The notes under the pieces were generated by a model, which worked only from the letters and a program-made list of their open reading frames with translations, searched no databases and had not been told where the DNA came from. The translations under genes were made by a program, and so were the position numbers. DNA of 64,000 nt, from assembly GCA_964503665.1 (NCBI GenBank), contig CAZDAR010000003.1:1-64000 (forward strand), written 5' to 3'. Below, piece after piece: positions 27,199 through 34,067 of the stretch. How positions within the stretch are numbered: the first letter of the stretch is position 1; each line of letters starts with the position of its first letter. The stretch is from 40-80 sp964503665 (GTDB lineage: Bacteria; Bacteroidota; Bacteroidia; Flavobacteriales_D; Crocinitomicaceae).

Positions 27199-28323
27199 AT
27201 TCCCATCAAAGTTTCTGTAAAAGACAACTATGGCAATGTGGTGGCGAGTGGCAATTACACGACGGCAGGCACCTACAACCTATCGTTTACGCCAGCGAGT
27301 TCAAGCGCTACATACTCCCTCGAATTTCACATGACAAATGCGAGCGCATTCTGCTTTTTCAGAGTGGATGATGTGTTGGTGAGTTATGACGATACGACGA
27401 CGGTGACGGTGTGTAAGGAGGTGGAAGATGGGTATCGGTATGGATTTAACTCGATGGAGAAAGACGACCAAGTCAAAGGACGTGGGAACTCGTATGATTT
27501 TGGGGCTAGGATGTATGATAGTAGATTGGGAAGATGGTTGACAATAGATGCAAAGGCAAGTAAATATCCCGATTTAAGTCCATACAATTTTGTTGCAAAT
27601 TCTCCTTTGATTTACGTTGATCCTGATGGAAAGAAGATAGTCGCATATGATGAATATAGTCAAACAAAAACCCTCGATTATTTAGCTGATCAGTTTGGTG
27701 ATGGAATTTTCAGTTTTAATAGAAAAGGGGTACTAAAAATTAAAAATAGAGCCTACAAAGCTTTTCTTACGAGTACAACTACCACAGATATTCAAAAAGA
27801 GCTTATTGAAGCGATAAAAGAAGTAGTTGTTGTAAAAAAAGAGTATCAGTCATATGTTTTTGAAGAAGTTAGTAAAGTTAATATCTACCGAAATCCTCAA
27901 CAAATTATAGGTAGAGAAGTGGTTGGAGTAGATATTAACGGTAAACCTATGGTACGCGACAAGATGGGTCCCATATATAAACAAAAAGATGGATCGCCAG
28001 GGATTACATTTAAAGGCAATAACATGAAAGGGGGTGGTACAGCCGTGTTTGGTCTAGAAGGCGTTGATCCTTTTATCGTAATAGCAGATAAAGAGGCTTC
28101 AATGGATAGGCTAAATACTTCTGAGAGCGATGCTGGAGGTGGCGATGAAACTAAAGCAGATCCATGCGCAAGTTGTGTGTTTATTCATGAATTTTTGGAT
28201 CATATTTATTCGGAGGATATGAAGTCAGCAGATATTAATCGTTCTAAAAGTGAAAAAGTAAAGTATCATAGTAAAGCACTGCAGAACAAAGGCTCAAAAC
28301 CTAGATCAGGTTCTGATCATTAG
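27100..28323 (+). CDS. Orphan Rhs C-terminal toxin cassette 2
   Basis: The frame runs through the leader repeat into the 244-bp block, and the GTG at 27100 is not a convincing start, so the gene looks like a silent 3' module. After the block come the Rhs core boundary motifs (GFNSMEKDDQVKGRGNSYDF, DSRLGRWLTIDAK, SPYNFVANSPLIYVDPDG) and a variable tip of about 250 residues. The tip ends with FIHEFLDHIYSED (His363, Glu364, His368) and KYHSKAL (Tyr389, His390). Cassette 3 shares this HExxxH...YHxK pattern. A metal-dependent activity is possible but unproven. The partner lipoprotein gene starts 22 bp downstream. Confidence 0.75.
   Translation: MSINDFSKNIFYIYLTKNNHLRNYVHHTNQKASIPIKVSVKDNYGNVVASGNYTTAGTYNLSFTPASSSATYSLEFHMTNASAFCFFRVDDVLVSYDDTTTVTVCKEVEDGYRYGFNSMEKDDQVKGRGNSYDFGARMYDSRLGRWLTIDAKASKYPDLSPYNFVANSPLIYVDPDGKKIVAYDEYSQTKTLDYLADQFGDGIFSFNRKGVLKIKNRAYKAFLTSTTTTDIQKELIEAIKEVVVVKKEYQSYVFEEVSKVNIYRNPQQIIGREVVGVDINGKPMVRDKMGPIYKQKDGSPGITFKGNNMKGGGTAVFGLEGVDPFIVIADKEASMDRLNTSESDAGGGDETKADPCASCVFIHEFLDHIYSEDMKSADINRSKSEKVKYHSKALQNKGSKPRSGSDH
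27199..27442 (+). repeat. 244-bp Rhs exchange block, copy B
   Basis: Same block as 25070-25313, with no length change. Differences from the other copies are scattered single bases, many of them silent. Confidence 0.9.
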
Positions 28324-28345
28324 TAATTCTAGAATAAATCAGCAC

Positions 28346-28840
28346 ATGAAAACAAAAACAGGTTGGTTTTGCATCATAAAAGTTGGACTAGTTATGATAA
28401 TCATAACGATTATTAATAGCTGTGGTGTCCAAAATCTTCGAAAATATAATCAAAAAATGCTCCAAAAATATTCTATTTTAGAAGTGAAAAATACTACAAA
28501 GGACACTCTTATATTTCCTCTTTTGGTTTTTAAAGATTTTGATATTTGCCCAAATTTACAAATAGCAACTAGAAACGCAGATATTATAATTACAGTAGAT
28601 CTTGATTTAGTCAATTATGTACGGGTAGAAGATGCAGAACTTATTATTGATGGAAGATTACATTATTTGACCTCAAAAGTTCCCCCAGAAAGCTTAGCAT
28701 ATTTCTATCTTCCTAAATGCGCTATTTTGCCAGATGTGCATTCCTTCGATAGTCTACTAGTTAATTGTGAAAAATTGTGTATTAATGTTAACGGAGTCCA
28801 ATTTGAAATACCCGTTTCTACTCTAAAAGTAATTCAGTAG
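28346..28840 (+). CDS. Candidate immunity lipoprotein, cassette 2
   Basis: The 164-residue protein has a hydrophobic N-terminus (VGLVMIIITIINSC) with a lipobox Cys near residue 26, then a beta-rich domain. The family is not recognised. It lies 22 bp after toxin 2 on the same strand, the usual place for the cognate immunity gene. Lipidation would place it in the periplasm or outer membrane, suggesting that the toxin acts in the envelope. Codon use and AT content match the toxin tip rather than the GC-richer Rhs block. Confidence 0.65.
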   Translation: MKTKTGWFCIIKVGLVMIIITIINSCGVQNLRKYNQKMLQKYSILEVKNTTKDTLIFPLLVFKDFDICPNLQIATRNADIIITVDLDLVNYVRVEDAELIIDGRLHYLTSKVPPESLAYFYLPKCAILPDVHSFDSLLVNCEKLCINVNGVQFEIPVSTLKVIQ

Positions 28841-28843
28841 GTG

Positions 28844-28859
28844 GGTAATGTACTCAATT
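28844..28859 (+). repeat. Cassette trailer repeat, copy 1
   Basis: GGTAATGTACTCAATT lies 3 bp after the cassette 2 immunity gene and is followed by ATCGGAT. The same 15-16 bases follow the immunity genes of cassettes 3 (30661) and 4 (32831), where TATCGGATATTT again follows within 50 bp. It marks the 3' edge of the modules. Confidence 0.8.
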
Positions 28860-28934
28860 ATCGGATGTCTCATTTGCTCAATATTAAACCACTGATAATA
28901 GTGTTTTAATAGTTTGAACACATTAAATACCCCA

Positions 28935-29092
28935 GCAACATCTACCATTTTTCTATGCTAACCACTCCGTTCTAACGTCAAATCCTAAAAATCCATGTTT
29001 ACAAATGACTTTCCAAAAATATTTCCTACATTTATCTAACTAAAAACAACCATTTGCGAAACGACATCCACCATACCAATCAAAAAACACCA
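28935..29092 (+). repeat. Cassette leader repeat, copy 2
   Basis: This is the second copy of the leader at 27040-27198, with about one difference per 8-10 bases, ending exactly where the 244-bp coding block begins. The preceding 28860-28934 is AT-rich filler with no feature seen. Confidence 0.85.
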
Positions 29093-30169
29093 ATTCCCAT
29101 CAAAGTTTCTGTAAAAGACAACTATGGCAATGTTGTGGCAAGTGGAAATTACACGACGGCTGGCACCTACAGTCTATCGTTTACGCCAGCGAGTACAAGC
29201 GCTACATACTCCCTCGAGTTTAACATGACCAAAGCCAGCGCATTCTGCTTCTTTAGAGTGGACGATGTGTTGGTGAGTTATGACGATACGACTACGGTGA
29301 CGGTTTGTAAGGAGGTGGAAGATGGGTATAGGTATGGGTATCAGGGAAGTGAGAAGGATAACGAGGTAAAAGGTAAGGGGAATTCTTACACGACATTCTT
29401 TAGGCAACTTGACCCACGTTTGGGTAGATGGTTGAGTATTGACCCAAAAACTAGTTCAATACCTTGGCAATCTCCATATTGCTCTATGAATAATAATCCT
29501 ATAATTTTTAATGACATATTAGGTGATTCTATAGGGTTAGATAAAAGCTTCACAGATAATGGAACTAAAATGAAAGCAATGGAAGAAATGGTTAATACAA
29601 ATGAAGGAAAGAGTTTTTTAGCAGATTATGCTAAAAAGGGGCAAACTATTGCAGGAGTAACCTTTAATGAAGATGGTAAATATCATGAAAAGAATATAGA
29701 TTTAATATTTATAAACGATGAAATTAAAGGTAAGTCTGGGGGTGGCAAAACATTTTCAGAAACAAAAGAAATAGGTGAGAATGGAGTACTAAAAACTGTT
29801 GGAATGACTGTGAAAGTTTACCTTCATAAAGGTAAAGGTTGGCAAACAGATAATTGGGGATTTAATTCAATTGTTTCAATCTTTCACGAGTGTTTTATTC
29901 ACGTTGCATTAGATACAGAAGATTTTTTAGATGATAATTTCTTAAATAGTTCAAATATGACTAGTGCAGATAAACAAAGAGCAGGTGGTTTAGAAAATCA
30001 TTATCATCATAAACATGTAAGAAATGGATATGAAAAAAATAATGGAACAAAAAATGTTTTATGGCCTAACCAAGCTTTTGAAGCCCTTAAGTCGATTTCT
30101 GCGAAATGGAAGCTGGCTTATTCAGATAAAGTAATATGGAAGGCAATGTGGAATTCATCAGGACTTTGA
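29054..30169 (+). CDS. Orphan Rhs C-terminal toxin cassette 3
   Basis: The frame opens in the leader repeat. The first possible start, TTG at 29054, has no visible ribosome site, so expression as it stands is doubtful. It contains the 244-bp block and core boundary (GYQGSEKDNEVKGKGNSY, LDPRLGRWLSIDPK, SPYCSMNNNPIIF), then a tip of about 225 residues. The tip carries IFHECFIHVALDTEDF (His278, Glu279, His283) and HYHHKHVRNG (Tyr317, His318), matching the spacing style and YHxK motif of cassette 2. This suggests one toxin family with diverged flanks. The activity is unknown, and metal binding is inferred from the histidines. The partner gene begins 4 bp after the stop. Confidence 0.75.
   Translation: MRNDIHHTNQKTPIPIKVSVKDNYGNVVASGNYTTAGTYSLSFTPASTSATYSLEFNMTKASAFCFFRVDDVLVSYDDTTTVTVCKEVEDGYRYGYQGSEKDNEVKGKGNSYTTFFRQLDPRLGRWLSIDPKTSSIPWQSPYCSMNNNPIIFNDILGDSIGLDKSFTDNGTKMKAMEEMVNTNEGKSFLADYAKKGQTIAGVTFNEDGKYHEKNIDLIFINDEIKGKSGGGKTFSETKEIGENGVLKTVGMTVKVYLHKGKGWQTDNWGFNSIVSIFHECFIHVALDTEDFLDDNFLNSSNMTSADKQRAGGLENHYHHKHVRNGYEKNNGTKNVLWPNQAFEALKSISAKWKLAYSDKVIWKAMWNSSGL
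29093..29336 (+). repeat. 244-bp Rhs exchange block, copy C
   Basis: Third copy of the block at 25070-25313, again with no insertion or deletion. Confidence 0.9.
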
Positions 30170-30173
30170 TACC

Positions 30174-30629
30174 ATGAAAATAATTTGGTTTAAATGGTTT
30201 TGTTTGCTTTTTTTCTTAATCTCCTGTTCCGAGGGAATTAAGAATGGTAAAATTCAATATATAAAAACCTTTGTTGATGAAAGAATGATAACGTGTACAA
30301 CAATCAATAAATTATACAGCTCTGAACAAGAAGTTTATTCCTTTCGTCAAATTTCCATGGATTCGGGAAAAGCTAAGTCAGATTCTAAATACAAAAGTAA
30401 ACAAATCACAAGTACCATAAGTGAGCAAAATTGGAAAAAGGGAAAATCACATTATTTTGTGTATTTGGATAAATCCGATGTAATTCTCGTTATTTATTTT
30501 AAAAATGTTGATGAGACTGAATTCTATATAGCTAAGGATAAAAAATTTAAAAAATCAATTTGTCAAATAATAGAAAATCCTAATTTTATTTTAAACATAT
30601 TAAATGAGCGTGTTCCGACTATGTATTAA
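30174..30629 (+). CDS. Candidate immunity lipoprotein, cassette 3
   Basis: The 151-residue protein has a short hydrophobic start (WFCLLFFLISCSEG) whose LISC forms a lipobox at about residue 18. The rest is Lys- and Ser-rich with mixed beta and helix and no known motif. It starts 4 bp after toxin 3, indicating tight co-expression. It shares no clear similarity with the other three partner proteins, as expected when each is specific to its own toxin. Immunity is inferred from position. Confidence 0.65.
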   Translation: MKIIWFKWFCLLFFLISCSEGIKNGKIQYIKTFVDERMITCTTINKLYSSEQEVYSFRQISMDSGKAKSDSKYKSKQITSTISEQNWKKGKSHYFVYLDKSDVILVIYFKNVDETEFYIAKDKKFKKSICQIIENPNFILNILNERVPTMY

Positions 30630-30660
30630 AGTAAATAATTTACTCCCGTAACCGGTAATG

Positions 30661-30676
30661 GGTAATGTACTCAATT
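30661..30676 (+). repeat. Cassette trailer repeat, copy 2
   Basis: GGTAATGTACTCAATT, identical to 28844-28859, lies 31 bp after the cassette 3 immunity gene. It is preceded by a partial GGTAATG and followed by TATCGGATATTT. The gap up to 30724 holds nothing else that I can identify. Confidence 0.8.
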
Positions 30677-30724
30677 CACTGCGTGGCTGCTGCTCGGTAT
30701 CGGATATTTGATAAAAACTAAAAA

Positions 30725-32233
30725 ATGCAAAACCTAAATGAACATATAAATATAAACAACTCTGACACAGTCGATTACTGGCAGGCAAGTATCGCTTCGG
30801 CGTATGATTACTCGCCATTTGGCGTTATGCTCACAGGTCGAACCTTTGAAGGAAAACAAACGATTTGCGAAGACTCTACCACTTTGATAACCCAAAAACC
30901 ACTCGAAGAAGGTTTTAATTCTTGGGGTTCTTGGACAGCAATGGGTAACGGTCTGGTAACCTATGTTTCAGGTGAAATGCAGGTGAGCAATCCGAATACC
31001 TCTAAGAAGGATATTGGAGCAAGTAAAGCTTTTACCACAGGAACAGGATTGCACAACGTGAGTTTTGAAGTGATTGGAAATACGTGTGCAACGGTTGTTA
31101 TTTGGCCACCGAGTTCAACGCCAATTCCCATCAAAGTTTCTGTAAAAGACAACTATGGCAATGTAGTAGCAAGTGGCGATTACACCACAGCTGGCACCTA
31201 CAATCTATCATTTACGCCAGCGAGTGCAAGCGCTACTTACACCCTCGAGTTTAACATGACCAAAGCCAGCGCATTCTGCTTTTTTAGAGTGGACGATGTG
31301 GTAGTGAGTTATGACGATACGACAACGGTGACGGTGTGTAAAGAGGTGGAAGATGGGTATAGGTATGGTTTCCAAGGGCAAGAAAAGGACGACCAAGTAA
31401 GTGGAAAAGGGAATAGCTATACGGCAGAGTTTTGGCAATACTCACCAAGATTAGGAAGGAGGTGGAATATTGATCCAGTTATCAAAGAATATGAAAGTCC
31501 TTATGCGGCGTTTGAAAATAATTCAATTTGGTTTATTGATTATGATGGCAAGGATGGTATTAAATTCTGGGATAACTCATCAAAAAAGAAAACATTAGTA
31601 ATTAAAGCTGATTATCATTATATTAAAGGAGAATTTGACGAAGATATTTTAATAAAAGTAAAAAATGAATTTAGTTCATACCGAAAAATATATTATAATG
31701 GTGAAAAAATAAGAGTTCGTTTTGAAATTGGTTTTCAAGCACATGAGGAAGGAAGTGATTTGAGTTCGTTTAATGGGGCGAATGGACAAAATAGATTATT
31801 AAAAGTCGCTATTTCAGATGAGGATGTGCTAGAGCTCTCTAACTATCAGGAGGTTACTTCAGATGTTAATAAAATGAATTCTGGAGCAGTATATGTAGCT
31901 GAAATTGACCAAGATGTTTATCTCAATCCTAAAGCAATATTAGATCGACTTATTGTAGCTATTTCACATGGTATTGGACATAATATCGGAATGATTCATG
32001 ATGACGAAGATATGATGAATGATGTTAAAATCAAAGTATACAAAGAAAAAGATCTTTTAGATGAAAATAAAACAATTTATCGTCCTGATTTTACTCCTAA
32101 TCATGTTACTAAAAATAACGTTCAAAAATTGATTAATCGAATTGATGGAATGTCGAAAATGGGACGAGATTTCTGGAAAGGGAAAAAAGGGAAAAAAGGA
32201 GAAGACTTGAAAGATACAGGTATTATTAAATAA
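30725..32233 (+). CDS. Rhs C-terminal toxin cassette 4 with metzincin-like motif lacking Glu
   Basis: The 502-residue frame begins at an ATG in filler DNA and joins the Rhs core at DTVDYWQASIASAYDYS, so this is again a 3' module. It carries the inserted beta domain, the 244-bp block, the boundary (GFQGQEKDDQVSGKGNSY, QYSPRLGRRWNIDP) and a tip of about 245 residues. The tip has HGIGHNIGMIHDDEDMMN from His415. This follows the metzincin pattern HExxHxxGxxH plus a Met-turn-like MMN, but the catalytic Glu is Gly416 (codon GGT at 31970). The fold call is strong by pattern. The peptidase is probably inactive, or acts differently. The partner gene begins 6 bp later. Confidence 0.78.
   Translation: MQNLNEHININNSDTVDYWQASIASAYDYSPFGVMLTGRTFEGKQTICEDSTTLITQKPLEEGFNSWGSWTAMGNGLVTYVSGEMQVSNPNTSKKDIGASKAFTTGTGLHNVSFEVIGNTCATVVIWPPSSTPIPIKVSVKDNYGNVVASGDYTTAGTYNLSFTPASASATYTLEFNMTKASAFCFFRVDDVVVSYDDTTTVTVCKEVEDGYRYGFQGQEKDDQVSGKGNSYTAEFWQYSPRLGRRWNIDPVIKEYESPYAAFENNSIWFIDYDGKDGIKFWDNSSKKKTLVIKADYHYIKGEFDEDILIKVKNEFSSYRKIYYNGEKIRVRFEIGFQAHEEGSDLSSFNGANGQNRLLKVAISDEDVLELSNYQEVTSDVNKMNSGAVYVAEIDQDVYLNPKAILDRLIVAISHGIGHNIGMIHDDEDMMNDVKIKVYKEKDLLDENKTIYRPDFTPNHVTKNNVQKLINRIDGMSKMGRDFWKGKKGKKGEDLKDTGIIK
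30763..31475 (+). repeat. Long Rhs block, copy 2 (matches 24710-25422)
   Basis: Second copy of the 713-bp Rhs 3' block shared with cassette 1, including the whole inserted beta domain. Identity is highest in the middle (coding for EMQVSNPNTSKKDIGASKAF) and weakest around 30845-30920. Confidence 0.88.
31124..31367 (+). repeat. 244-bp Rhs exchange block, copy D
   Basis: Fourth copy of the block at 25070-25313, same length and frame. Confidence 0.9.
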
Positions 32234-32239
32234 AAAATC

Positions 32240-32824
32240 ATGAGAAAATACATTATTTTATTATTAATTTATATTTCTATAACTACCATTACAAATGCTC
32301 AAGATTATGACTTAAAAAGAACTCAGTCATTTATAAATCAGGTATTAAGAGATAACTATTCCGACACCACAGGATTAAAAATACACTTAATTTCAGAAAC
32401 TTATAAAACAATATTACCTACTGCTACTAGCAAAGAATATGTCTATAAGGAGTTAGAACAATTTATTAATATTTATGAATTAGATAGTATAATTGAGTTT
32501 TATATAAAAAAAAATGATTTTAAATGGCGAGATGTAGACTCTCTTTATCATATTATTGATGGTGTTGAAGGTTCGAAAATAATTCAAAAATCGAATGTTA
32601 TAATAATAGATTCCAAAAGAAAAAAAAATAGATATTCTAACACTCTTAACATTAAGAATATTGTTATAAAAACTTCTGAACCACTTTTTATTACAGATAG
32701 TTTATGCTTAATCCTTATAAGTTTTTCAACTGGGAATCTAACAGGATCAAAGTGCTTGTATCTTTATCAAAATGAAAAAAACATTTGGAAGAAATTAAAA
32801 GTTATTTCGTGTTATTATAGATAA
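32240..32824 (+). CDS. Candidate immunity protein with signal peptide, cassette 4
   Basis: The 194-residue protein begins MRKYIILLLIYISITTITNAQ, a typical type I signal peptide ending in NAQ with no lipobox, and continues as a helical and beta domain without known motifs. It starts 6 bp after toxin 4. A soluble periplasmic location fits neutralisation of an exported toxin in the envelope. The family is not recognised and immunity is inferred from position. Its AT content is higher than that of the Rhs block. Confidence 0.65.
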   Translation: MRKYIILLLIYISITTITNAQDYDLKRTQSFINQVLRDNYSDTTGLKIHLISETYKTILPTATSKEYVYKELEQFINIYELDSIIEFYIKKNDFKWRDVDSLYHIIDGVEGSKIIQKSNVIIIDSKRKKNRYSNTLNIKNIVIKTSEPLFITDSLCLILISFSTGNLTGSKCLYLYQNEKNIWKKLKVISCYYR

Positions 32825-32830
32825 GAAGGA

Positions 32831-32872
32831 GTAATGTACTCAATTAGGTAATATACTCAATTATCGGATATT
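32831..32872 (+). repeat. Cassette trailer repeat, copy 3 (doubled)
   Basis: GTAATGTACTCAATT at 32831-32845 is followed at once by a second, slightly changed copy GGTAATATACTCAATT, then ATCGGATATTT. It lies 7 bp after the cassette 4 immunity gene. Confidence 0.78.
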
Positions 32873-32952
32873 TGGGACGAATCGCTGTTAGTCAAAACGC
32901 GTAGCAACACCTACCCGTAACATCTAAAACTTTCTCAGAAAAACACTTCGCA

Positions 32953-33011
32953 GCAACATCTACCATTTTTCTATGCTAACGACTCCGTTCTACCGTAGAA
33001 TTCTAAAAATC
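32953..33011 (+). repeat. Cassette leader repeat, partial copy 3 at array end
   Basis: GCAACATCTACCATTTTTCTATGCTAACGACTCCGTTCTA-type sequence matches the first 60 bases of the leader repeats at 27040 and 28935 but is not followed by an Rhs block. A further fragment (CCATGTTTACAAATGACT, as in copy 2) appears at 33120-33137 after an insertion. Confidence 0.8.
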
Positions 33012-33119
33012 AATGATTTATAAAATATAAAAATACCTCGTTCAAAAAGTAGAGCGAGGTATTTTTCTAGACAATAGAAAAACGTGATTCAGTTAGATGA
33101 AATCAATACTATTGATCCT
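33012..33119. other. 108-bp hairpin-bearing insertion in the leader repeat
   Basis: Relative to leader copy 2, about 108 bp are inserted between AAAAATC and CCATGTTTAC. The insert holds the terminator at 33029-33066, and its ends show TCAAT (33010-33014) and ATTGA (33111-33115) as short inverted repeats. It could be a small mobile hairpin element. Confidence 0.4.
33029..33066. terminator. Strong hairpin terminator at array end
   Basis: AAAAATACCTCG (33029-33040) pairs perfectly with CGAGGTATTTTT (33055-33066). The A- and T-rich ends allow termination in both directions. It isolates the Rhs array from transaldolase. The 250 bp that follow (33138-33390) contain no convincing gene; a 90-codon frame there looks random. 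Confidence 0.85.
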
Positions 33120-33390
33120 CCATGTTTACAAATGACTATTTTATGAGTGCTTTCAGAAAGATGAAGGATATCTTGCTATTTAGCAGGAGAACAAGCAACG
33201 GTTTTTTTTTGTCACTATCGGATGATCGTTTTCAGTATCCAGTTTTCGTCATTTTCTTTTTAGTTCAAGTATGTTACATATTTATAGAATGTACTCAAGG
33301 ACAGAAAGAGTGGGTTATTTCGGATAATTCATTCCTGTATAAATTGAATTGCAGATATTTGTTTAATTTTAACCTCAAAATTAAGCAACG

Positions 33391-34047
33391 ATGAAATTTT
33401 TTATTGACACAGCAAATCTGGAAGAAATAAGAGAAGCGAATGCATTAGGTATTTTAGACGGTGTTACTACCAATCCTTCATTAATGGCAAAAGAAGGTAT
33501 AACTGCTCAAGAAAATATACTGAATCATTATAAAACGATTTGTGAAATTGTAGATGGTGATATTAGTGCAGAAGTTATTTCGACAGATTTTGAGGGAATG
33601 ATAAAGGAAGGAGAGGCGTTAGCGAAATTACATCCAAACATCGTGGTGAAAATTCCAATGATTACTGAAGGAATAAAAGCCATCAGTTATTTGACTTCAA
33701 AGGGAATAAGAACGAACTGTACGTTGATTTTCTCAGCTGGACAAGCACTTTTGGCGGCAAAAGCTGGAACAAGCTATATTTCTCCATTTTTAGGTCGCTT
33801 AGATGATATTTCTTATGATGGTATTGAGTTAATTGCTCAAATTCGATTGATTTTCGATAATTATAATTTCCAAACAGAAATATTAGCAGCATCTGTTCGT
33901 CATCCGATACATATTATTAAATGTGCGGAAATAGGAGCAGATGTGGTTACATGTCCTTTGAAAGCGATATTAGCGTTAGCAAACCATCCATTGACAGACA
34001 AAGGATTAGAGCAATTTCTAGCCGATTATGCAAAAGGAAATAAATAA
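33391..34047 (+). CDS. fsa: Transaldolase/fructose-6-phosphate aldolase family
   Basis: The 218-residue protein has the short TalC/FSA length. The signatures are MKFFIDTANLEEIREA, GVTTNPSLMAKEG, the Schiff-base Lys in VVKIPM, and TNCTLIFSAGQALLAAKAG. Short-form enzymes act as transaldolases (sedoheptulose-7-P plus glyceraldehyde-3-P) or fructose-6-phosphate aldolases. The family alone does not settle which, although most bacterial members of this subgroup are transaldolases. It is the first ordinary gene to the right of the Rhs array, followed 20 bp later by the BatA-like gene. Confidence 0.93.
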   Translation: MKFFIDTANLEEIREANALGILDGVTTNPSLMAKEGITAQENILNHYKTICEIVDGDISAEVISTDFEGMIKEGEALAKLHPNIVVKIPMITEGIKAISYLTSKGIRTNCTLIFSAGQALLAAKAGTSYISPFLGRLDDISYDGIELIAQIRLIFDNYNFQTEILAASVRHPIHIIKCAEIGADVVTCPLKAILALANHPLTDKGLEQFLADYAKGNK

Positions 34048-34067
34048 ATCAAATTTAGAAGTTCAAT

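Noticed and set aside
25070..31367. CRISPR-like array from the regularly repeated Rhs blocks
   Set aside because: The repeats are 244-bp coding segments 1.9-2.1 kb apart and separated by genes, not short repeats with short spacers.
33122..33394. 90-codon reading frame before transaldolase
   Set aside because: It starts within the end of the array's leader repeat, has no homology-like motif or ribosome site, and its composition looks random.
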